A DNA stretch of 41,816 nucleotides from Verrucomicrobiales bacterium. Its GTDB lineage: Bacteria > Verrucomicrobiota > Verrucomicrobiia > Limisphaerales > F1-12-MAGs170. Where the stretch lies: NCBI GenBank assembly GCA_005777315.1, contig SXMN01000106.1, positions 1 through 41,816 of the forward strand, in the 5' to 3' direction. The notes under the pieces were generated by a model. The model did not search any database. It saw only the letters and a list, made by a program, of their open reading frames with translations, and had not been told where the DNA came from. This document shows, one piece after another, positions 36,701 through 41,816 of this stretch. A program made the translations under genes and the position numbers. How positions within the stretch are numbered: the stretch's first letter is position 1; every line of letters begins with the position of its first letter.

Positions 36701-38888
36701 CCGTCCCTGATTGATCGGCTGCGGGAGTGATCACGAGCGTCCGGTTCGCGCCAGAACCATCGAACGTAAAGTTGGCGGGCGGGATCAACGTCGAGTTGTT
36801 GGAATCGGCGGAGAGAATGATGGAACCAGGATCAGCCCCGGTGACGGTGAATTCGATGGGTGCATTGGGTGTGTTCAAAGCCGTGCTCCAATCTGGGATG
36901 TTGCTGATCACAGGCGGATTATTGGCGATGACCGTGAGAACAAAAGTGTCCTGAGCTGAAAGCGAGCCGTCGCTCACGGTGACGGTGATGGTCGTTTGAC
37001 CGGATTGGCCGGGAGCGGGAGTGATGTTCAGTGCCCGTGCCGTGCCGCCGCCGCTGGTGGAGAGATTGGCGCTGTCGTTCGGAACCAGGGAGGCGTTAGA
37101 CGAACTGGCAGTCACGGTCAGTGTGTTAGGTGTTTCTCCGTCAGCCACGGTGAAGTCTCTGTTCAGAGTGGCGGGATTGGGAAACATGTAGGTGTCCGGC
37201 ATGTCGCTTATGGTGGGTGCAGTGTTGGGGCAGATGGTATCGCCAGAGTGGATTATTATCCCCTCGTGGCCACTCCCGATAGCATCAGAGTACTTGCCAC
37301 CGGTCATTCCGCAAAAATAGGGGTCTACCACCGTTAGATCGCTCGGACCATGAAGAGAGAACCCCCATGTAGATGCTAATGTCCGAAAGTTGCTCGCCCT
37401 TTGATTCAGACCGCTGTCAGTAGCTTGTATGAGCAGACCAACAACTGCGTACTTATTTGTCATATTGCTCAACGAGAAACTCATGTTACCAGCGATCCAA
37501 AGAGCAGTGTTTGCGTAAATACCGGTGGGTGAACCGTTGCTGATTCCGGTGATAGGTTCTCCAATTGAGTCGTCGTCAACTGCTGTCGTTGTCGCGCCGC
37601 TACCCGAGACGGAATTCAAAACCCTGAGCCAGTAGCAGACCGGGCTGCAAGTGTTAGGAGGATACTTCAGGACAGTACCCGGCTCGAATGTACAGTTGTT
37701 GACGGTTAACGGACTTGAAAAGTAATAGGTTTCGGCACCACTAAAAGTAACGCTCGATTGACTGTATCCAGTCACAATAATGTAATCGATCACAGCACCG
37801 CTGCTCGAATCCAACTCTCCTTCCGTCATCGGATTTGATTCATCATTCACGGTCGATGGAGATCCCGGCCACACGCGCTTGCCAGTATTGGGGGATGGTA
37901 GTTGCGATGATCGAGGATTCAGACCTGCCAGCACCTGCGAAAATGACTGATAATCGACCTGTTCAATCAGAAAATTTCGATTTCCATCCTTCGACCAGTG
38001 CTTGCCGACTGCGATTTGTTTGTCTTGATCCAACGGTTTCCATGGTCCTTTTTTGGAATCAAACGCCGATCCCGGGATCATCTGTATCGAACCGAAATCC
38101 AGCGATTCATCTGTGATGTCCGGCGTTCGCAAAGCAGAACGCTTGGCCGTGTCCCTCTCTTTTTTGAGCACGTGTTCAGTCTTTTTCGGTTCCGGTGTGT
38201 CGGTAAACTCCGTGGCCATCTCCATCATGGTTGTTTCATTGTTCATCCCGAAGCTATCCGGCGCTGGCGGTCGCTCACGAAGGATCACGTCTGCTTCAAA
38301 TTTCCCCTTCTGATACGTGTAGAGAACATCGGCACGAATGGAATCGAACGCGTCTTTGTAGAGGACACGGTTTGGCGGGACGATCACACCTTCGCTGTCC
38401 TTGATGCCGCTTAACTTGACCCACCTGTCGTCGGCGCGGTCGTAGTAGTAAAGGCCCAGAGGATGATTCTTCTGCCTTTGTCCATCCGGCAGCGTCAGCT
38501 CGATGGACCCCGCACGGTTGATGTTCTTCCCAAAGATCGCCTTGTATGCACCCTTGAGTGCGGCGGCTCCGCGCGGGTGCGGCTCAATCTTCTCCTGGCT
38601 CTCCTTCCATTGACCGTCCTCGAAATAATGCAAGCCGTTGGCCAGCTCGATGTAGTGGGATGGCTTTTGAACCGGTCTTCCGGCCGCATCTTTCACTGTG
38701 ATGATGCTCTCCACGCGACGGTGATTCGGCCCCTTGGGCGGGCTGAAATCATATTCTCTTTTCGACTCCGAAGCCGCCACAGGTCTGGTGTCTTGCGCGG
38801 TGGTGTCGATAACGTGCGAAATGAAAATCAAGCAGATGGCCAGTCCGACAAGCCGCGCGCTGCGACAGAGAAGTTTTCGAGAACACAT
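30768..38888 (-). CDS. RHS/YD-repeat protein with HET-C/zinc-phospholipase-like C-terminal domain
   Basis: A giant secreted protein of about 2706 residues. Start ATG 38888 has AAAGGA 7 nt upstream and gives a signal peptide (LVGLAICLIFISHVIDTTAQ); an in-frame start at 38915 is less likely. Residues to about 540 match the N-terminus of the next gene. Two cadherin/Ig-like domains follow (about 558-655, 656-755; ITVTVSDGSLSAQDTFVLTV). YD repeats run from about 1216, and the RHS core YEYRPYSPSQARFLNKDPIE...NLYAFVANGP ends at IDVFGL near 2495. The last 211 residues (30768-31403) are a polymorphic tip: FHRRITEVG, QDHGAPLMAPFADPLNH, FGKSLHAIQDLYSHSTYVE, AARHTSEFW. The H-x3-D-x3-H pattern and spaced His resemble zinc phospholipase C/HET-C proteins. 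Such tips usually are toxins released from the RHS shell. Alternatively it could be a surface enzyme. Confidence 0.85.
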   Translation of the reverse strand: MCSRKLLCRSARLVGLAICLIFISHVIDTTAQDTRPVAASESKREYDFSPPKGPNHRRVESIITVKDAAGRPVQKPSHYIELANGLHYFEDGQWKESQEKIEPHPRGAAALKGAYKAIFGKNINRAGSIELTLPDGQRQKNHPLGLYYYDRADDRWVKLSGIKDSEGVIVPPNRVLYKDAFDSIRADVLYTYQKGKFEADVILRERPPAPDSFGMNNETTMMEMATEFTDTPEPKKTEHVLKKERDTAKRSALRTPDITDESLDFGSIQMIPGSAFDSKKGPWKPLDQDKQIAVGKHWSKDGNRNFLIEQVDYQSFSQVLAGLNPRSSQLPSPNTGKRVWPGSPSTVNDESNPMTEGELDSSSGAVIDYIIVTGYSQSSVTFSGAETYYFSSPLTVNNCTFEPGTVLKYPPNTCSPVCYWLRVLNSVSGSGATTTAVDDDSIGEPITGISNGSPTGIYANTALWIAGNMSFSLSNMTNKYAVVGLLIQATDSGLNQRASNFRTLASTWGFSLHGPSDLTVVDPYFCGMTGGKYSDAIGSGHEGIIIHSGDTICPNTAPTISDMPDTYMFPNPATLNRDFTVADGETPNTLTVTASSSNASLVPNDSANLSTSGGGTARALNITPAPGQSGQTTITVTVSDGSLSAQDTFVLTVIANNPPVISNIPDWSTALNTPNAPIEFTVTGADPGSIILSADSNNSTLIPPANFTFDGSGANRTLVITPAADQSGTATINVHADDGTAVTTQSFVLTVHPDASTPKGGSVGNGRNPSAQFNGTGAGQVQLVGGPVIDASGTPPQLCPSISLDEIKKLRVNKLSTCNGSNPGTQTSVAKFGESSCGSGCRYKVEITVFARLLSLDSGYYPGHAILTLGEGALENTRHEIRAPFGTAPPGSCNMAEFTEKIIFDVEVGDELTLIYNPTLAPDFGVDDCEIKVIDARLIGVTAANGAACNPCVENGLGASNPGNGSVIIPISLGKIAYGDKSVRLQIYQEHPTPILTSPDALDLVGKGPEIVALRQNSNNVLRQIKTPSGLADIITLSNWVYRIDLYSNSGIGNNGAIDGEAGLYITNGTPAVVSYLIHNPAGSTNDPSQLRIIESRGDITRINDFVFASLSATSHAWSLSSPGNLSFVQNLSETNGSVRSETRTLYRDSSAADIYQRSRQKYQTFPFGQAVIEQTVDPDGAQLTTAYQYYTDPSDTGYGQVKQMDFPNGHWQIVEYDSQQRVTRVYSSFGTQSATTNPGLCRMVEFDYTPIDGSGDTGAYTPQLPRREIAYVLGQEVGRKFFVYKRAEQQEVVCTIPGAAWDDSTNLKTVTKQHESGAFKGEMLSVKHPDGTLTLYSYSNTSANKTTVIESGQPNENDTAIVAGTRTVTIVGLTGEFIARTVSDVASGITTTQEIVNPSDLDDQLRPTKTSYLDGTFETMIYDCCGLMAKTDRDGITTTFLYDDLKRLIKTTRLNISKLYTYDPSGRKIAEHRVGSDNITTLIHSYSYDMAGRLSAEINALGIVTRYTESYNSGTGETTRVTTYAAGTIDATTRIETFAKDGSLLKITGTAVNPVRYEYGVESENGIARLRTREIKLDSNYADTLEWTKTYVDFAGRIYKTVYADANGSPNEQSYFNSLGQLSKTIDPDGVTTLMAYNLEGALQDSALDTNHNSVIDYSGLDRVNRSLKDVLYNPALSANVHRARSIIFPNDNNGVTTQEIARVESSVDGLKSMRTSFGLISTSLKTIPSNGSWMVTETAPDGSKVISTYQNARLAAVSRMDSSNVQLGQTTYAYDALGRLASTTDARNGTISYTYDAMDRVVSVITPAPGNGQSPQVTRTVHDYFGRVKSVTRPDGTTVYNDYFLTGLLKRTYGSRVYPVEYTYDAQGRMKTMTTWSNFSSGAGAAVTTWNYDPYRGWLNSKRDAGNQGSDYTYTAAGRLLTRQWARGTPRVTATSFYNDLGEPTLLDYSDSTPDVTYRYDRRGRPIGCTANNITTTRYFHDAGHLLGESYSGGTLNGLRITNIFDAFFRRTQVSTKRNAATLSTTSYAYDNASRMTTVSDGGFSANYSYIANSPLVGQIDFKQGNTIRMTTNKQYDYLNRLQSISSTPGSKAHSAFYFYYQYNDGNQRVRSTLGDGSYWVYEYDPLGQVKSGKHYWAEHTLVPGQQFENAYDDIGNRITARSGGDAGGANLRSATYSPNSLNQYTSRTVPDSFDVLGLANSGASVTVNSSFADYRRGEYFQESVSIDNSGGNVWQPVSVIASNGDVNTTTTGSVFIAQTPEVFTYDADGNTLTDGRWMYIWDAENRLTQIASLPGSSTASQRKVTWEFDCQGRRIRETTYDGSSGSFVVTKDVKFLFDGLRCVTELNASNNAELRSYSWGLDLSGSLGGAGGVGGLVMLNSTGNGIHFYAMDGNGNTAGLVKGSDGTVSANYEYGIFGESLRTTGPMALDNEFCFSTKRINRTSDMVLYEYRPYSPSQARFLNKDPIEEQGGHNLYAFVANGPVDSIDVFGLFQPRFHRRITEVGLKGIPSLGKKCLKIIIDANTGQDHGAPLMAPFADPLNHGDNGLIKETIDRLYSRINDAGNSKCQKCPDIHNLLQEFGKSLHAIQDLYSHSTYVETFGSDVSKASNLSVWQFLNRDGTVNVPAGVVSANYPDHDDDLQSHLRLNKDTPSSLRGADSNNYAIKYFDLATNVAARHTSEFWMEFVSKLRKDQILMLQNCCR

Positions 38889-38963
38889 AGTCACATCCTT
38901 TGTCCTTACGATCATTGGGGAGATTGAGAAGCGAGAGCCGAAATCAAGGATCCGGCCCTGCGG

Positions 38964-41816
38964 CTATTTGAACAACGTGAACACCTGAAGCCCTGTGGCA
39001 CCGGACACGATGCTATTCCCGGCCTGCCAGTCTGTTTCGCCAACGCCAGGATTGAAGACGCCGTTGCCGGTTTTGTCCTCGAGGCAGTCTGGGATTCCAT
39101 CGCCATCCGTATCCACAGGCAGGCCCAAGCCATTCAGTGCGGTATAATGGAAACCAATATCAACCGTTGAACTGGACTCTTTGGTTTGATCTGCCCGCAC
39201 CGTGTAATGAAAAAGGCCGGCAGTGGCTGCGCTGCGGCTGCCAGCGTTCACAAGTGTGGCCAGATTTGAACCTGTCGCCGGATAATAGTAATCACCGAGA
39301 GCGCCACTCTCGTAATCCGGGATCAAACCCATCTTATTGTTGCCACCTCCAACAGAGATCAAACCGCTCCGATATCCGTTCCGCGCTGCGGTGAGTGTGG
39401 CAGAACCGGTTTTCGTAAGAGATTCGCTGTCGAACAGATTATCCTTAACCGTCCATGCGGTTCCGGACTGGTCATAGACGAACTGAACGGTGCCCCCACG
39501 AAACAGGTTGTTGAAAAGCACCAGTGAAAACGGGGTGTGACCTGGACTGTTGGGAAGGTTCCAAAGAAGATTGCAACTGAGGAAGATGCTATTGTTGAAA
39601 GCGTAGGATGCGGTGCTCGATGAGCTTTGGTAAGCGTTGAGGTAAACACCGCGGAAGGTGGAGTCTTTCACTGAAACAGCGATGGGATTGCCAGTGGCAG
39701 CGATGAATTCACATCGCGCCGGAACGTTCGCCAGCATCGAAATGTCCGTGTGATTCAATTGGACAATCGGCTGAGGCACAGCAGCAGATGGGACTCGGAG
39801 TAACGTCTGCGAATTGATCGAGATCAGTCCTGAAACAAAGGCAGGCTGCTCCTGGACAACTTCGCAGCGAACCAGCCGATTCATGTTCAGCGGAGCACCC
39901 TGGCTGATGAGCTTTGAGCCGTTCTGCAAAATGAAGCCGTCGGTTCCATAGACTCCAACAACGACACCATTGGTCAGCAGGAGAGTCGCGTTGGTAAGGT
40001 TGAGGCCGCCCACGCACCAATCGATTGGATCATAATGGTAACCCAAATCTGGCGAATCCGTGTCGCGCCGGGCTTGTGGTCCGAGTGTGGTGAATGTCGT
40101 AAAATCGGCGTTCAAGACAATTGGAGGATGTGTTGTCTTCTTCTTCAAATCGGCCAGGAGTTTCGCGTCAATGGCGGTGGTGCCCGAGTTGCGATAGGGA
40201 CTATCCGCAGCCAGGTAGTGACTGCCGGCACTCATCGATCGGAAGACTCCGCCGGCGTTGGGGAGATTCTGGTTGTTGGAGCCGATCATCGTTCCAACGT
40301 TTGAAACCGCCGTGACCAGGCAATTCGTGAAACTGAAATTCGATGAGTCGAGGTAATTGTTGAAGAGCTGGTCTCCGCCATTAAAGGTCGCGTTCTCGCA
40401 ATTCACTGTTCCTCCCCATGCTTGAACGCCGATGACGAAATTCTGGCAGAGAATATTCCGAATCGCGATCACCCCCTGGTACGTGTAGGTGTTTACGTAG
40501 CAGTTGACGAACTGGGCGTGACGGAGCTGGTTTTGCTGGCGATACTCGAACGTGATTCCTTCCAAAGCGTAACGGAACTGCAAGTCGTGCATATCGACGG
40601 GTGCTCCGAGATCCCACACGCAAATCGAATCGAAGGCGTAGTACCCGTTCGGAGAGCCAGTGCTGCCACTGATCACCTCACCCACGGTATCATCGTCCTT
40701 TGCTGTGAAAACGGCCGGCCGGTAGGCGCTCGTGTTGCAGTTGCTCGGCCCATTGACCATGAAGCGCGGATAGGCTGAGGAAAACGAGCCGTTCCATTTG
40801 TCATATTTGACCACTGCCCCTCCTTCAATGGTTGTGGTTCCGGTGTACCAGGATTCCCCCGTACAGTAGTAGGTTGTGTCTCCCTTAAAGGTGAAGTTGT
40901 TCGCGCCCGTGGCCAAAACGTAGTCAATCACCACCGCAGGACTCTGACTTCTCCTGATGCGCTCGATCTGTTTCGAGACAGCCCGGCGACCAGTGGAAGC
41001 TGATGCTTCCTGAAGGACGGATACCGGCGTGTGGCGGGTCGGAGTGATGGGTGCGGCCGCAATCTGGCGCAGAAGTTTTCGATCAACGCTCAATTTCGCC
41101 TCGAGCCTGGGCAGGTCGGCGGTCAGCACCGCCAGTTCCTGGTAGGGCATGGATTCGACCAGAAATGTACGTCCCCCGGAATCAACCCATTGCTTGGTGG
41201 CTCGCAATCTCCGCCGGCCCATCAGATCAGCCAATGAATGATCTTCCTCCGACTTGAAAGTCTGGCTTACTGACAGAAAGACAGAGCCATCGTCAAAGTC
41301 CAACTGCTCATCCCGCCGCACCGGATGCTTCTCGTGGGCCAGCACACGTTTGTTTGGCTTTGGGGCCTCCAGAAATTCCGTCCAGACCTCAACCTGCGTG
41401 TTTTCGGGTTTCAATTCAAAATCCTCCGGAGACGGAAGCTGCCTGCGGAGCAAGACATCCTGCTCGAAGGTGCAGTGGGTCACTCGATAGCGAACGTCGG
41501 CCATCTCGCCGAACGCTTCGGGATAAATGACTTCGTTTCTGCCAGCGACACCGGCGTTGCTCGGCTTCAATTCTGCGATCGATATGCTTTTGCCTGTGTT
41601 GACGTCAGTGTAGGCGATCGCGAACGGCCGCGAACGCAGGCGAAACAACCCCAGAGGCTCGAGATCAATCGCCCCAAGATCTGACCTCAGATGAGATGGG
41701 GCGGACTGAAAAAGCAATGGCGAGTTGAAATCCCTGCGAACGGGACGGTATTCAGGCGGGCGAGCGGATGGGCGCCAGGGGCACCGGTTGCGGGGCAGTG
41801 TGCGGGAGAGGCTCAG
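38964..41816 (-). CDS. Beta-helix-type surface protein, 5' end beyond the window
   Basis: At least 950 residues; the frame is open through the right edge, so the start is not seen. The visible N-terminal part (FEQDVLLRRQLPSPEDFELK, VEVWTEFLEAPKPNKR, WVDSGGRTFLVESMPYQEL) and the section VIDYVLATGANNFTFKGDTT to TAKDDDTVGEVISGSTGSPN align by eye with the same parts of the RHS protein. Then come irregular repeats rich in Asn, Thr and Gly typical of a parallel beta-helix. Near the C-terminus DTDGDGIPDCLEDKTGNGVF is a thrombospondin-type-3 calcium motif. It lies 75 bp upstream of the RHS start, same strand, probably in one operon. It has no YD repeats and no toxin tip. A function as adhesin, stalk or carrier is only a guess. 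Confidence 0.82.
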   Translation of the reverse strand: MSLSRTLPRNRCPWRPSARPPEYRPVRRDFNSPLLFQSAPSHLRSDLGAIDLEPLGLFRLRSRPFAIAYTDVNTGKSISIAELKPSNAGVAGRNEVIYPEAFGEMADVRYRVTHCTFEQDVLLRRQLPSPEDFELKPENTQVEVWTEFLEAPKPNKRVLAHEKHPVRRDEQLDFDDGSVFLSVSQTFKSEEDHSLADLMGRRRLRATKQWVDSGGRTFLVESMPYQELAVLTADLPRLEAKLSVDRKLLRQIAAAPITPTRHTPVSVLQEASASTGRRAVSKQIERIRRSQSPAVVIDYVLATGANNFTFKGDTTYYCTGESWYTGTTTIEGGAVVKYDKWNGSFSSAYPRFMVNGPSNCNTSAYRPAVFTAKDDDTVGEVISGSTGSPNGYYAFDSICVWDLGAPVDMHDLQFRYALEGITFEYRQQNQLRHAQFVNCYVNTYTYQGVIAIRNILCQNFVIGVQAWGGTVNCENATFNGGDQLFNNYLDSSNFSFTNCLVTAVSNVGTMIGSNNQNLPNAGGVFRSMSAGSHYLAADSPYRNSGTTAIDAKLLADLKKKTTHPPIVLNADFTTFTTLGPQARRDTDSPDLGYHYDPIDWCVGGLNLTNATLLLTNGVVVGVYGTDGFILQNGSKLISQGAPLNMNRLVRCEVVQEQPAFVSGLISINSQTLLRVPSAAVPQPIVQLNHTDISMLANVPARCEFIAATGNPIAVSVKDSTFRGVYLNAYQSSSSTASYAFNNSIFLSCNLLWNLPNSPGHTPFSLVLFNNLFRGGTVQFVYDQSGTAWTVKDNLFDSESLTKTGSATLTAARNGYRSGLISVGGGNNKMGLIPDYESGALGDYYYPATGSNLATLVNAGSRSAATAGLFHYTVRADQTKESSSTVDIGFHYTALNGLGLPVDTDGDGIPDCLEDKTGNGVFNPGVGETDWQAGNSIVSGATGLQVFTLFK

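Noticed and set aside
36700..37220. CRISPR-like or DNA tandem repeats in the RHS gene
   Set aside because: The two Ig/cadherin-like domains are similar at protein level, but the DNA has no regularly spaced identical repeats.

Overview
The window looks like a chromosomal segment of a verrucomicrobial bacterium, probably of the Pedosphaera/Limisphaera kind. The grounds are the gene families present (CotH-kinase proteins, a DUF1549/DUF1553 protein, a PQQ-like propeller protein, a giant RHS protein), the futalosine-type menaquinone genes and the hairpin-rich intergenic repeats. This placement is inference from gene content. No rRNA, tRNA, CRISPR array, integrase or complete insertion sequence was seen.

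Layout. 1-3.5 kb: two damaged CotH-family genes on the minus strand, one cut short at its 3' end and one carrying an in-frame TAA plus a frameshift, with hairpin repeats between them. 3.5-7.4 kb: a YfcA/TSUP permease, an unknown protein and a DUF1549/DUF1553 protein on the plus strand. 7.6-10.7 kb: a BON-domain lipoprotein, then a translationally coupled trio ubiX-ubiA-mqnE for menaquinone synthesis; mqnE carries an in-frame palindromic insertion. 10.8-20.6 kb, minus strand: a complete myo-inositol catabolic operon in the order aldo/keto-reductase-like gene, iolJ, iolB, iolC, iolD, iolA, iolE, iolG. A tiny SelW-like gene with an in-frame TGA and a SECIS-like hairpin follows iolG closely; I read it as a selenoprotein.

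21-23.7 kb, plus strand: a PQQ-like propeller protein and an intact CotH lipoprotein. 23.7-29.3 kb, minus strand: a LAB_N membrane protein with a zinc ribbon, a TlpA-like thioredoxin, rmuC, cysK and yajQ, separated by repeats that include a 290-bp MITE-like element with terminal inverted repeats. 29.3-30.3 kb has no convincing gene but holds a long foldback and another hairpin repeat. 30.3-41.8 kb, minus strand: a beta-helix-type surface protein running off the right edge, an 8.1-kb RHS gene and a small lipoprotein gene. The first ~500 residues of the two large proteins are paralogous. The RHS protein ends in a ~211-residue domain with histidine/aspartate motifs resembling zinc-phospholipase-C/HET-C-type proteins. 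The lipoprotein gene, 12 bp downstream, is a candidate immunity gene.

Most notable: the selenoprotein, the RHS toxin-lipoprotein pair, a 45-bp double-hairpin repeat family with three copies of identical architecture, the palindrome inside mqnE, and the MITE-like element.
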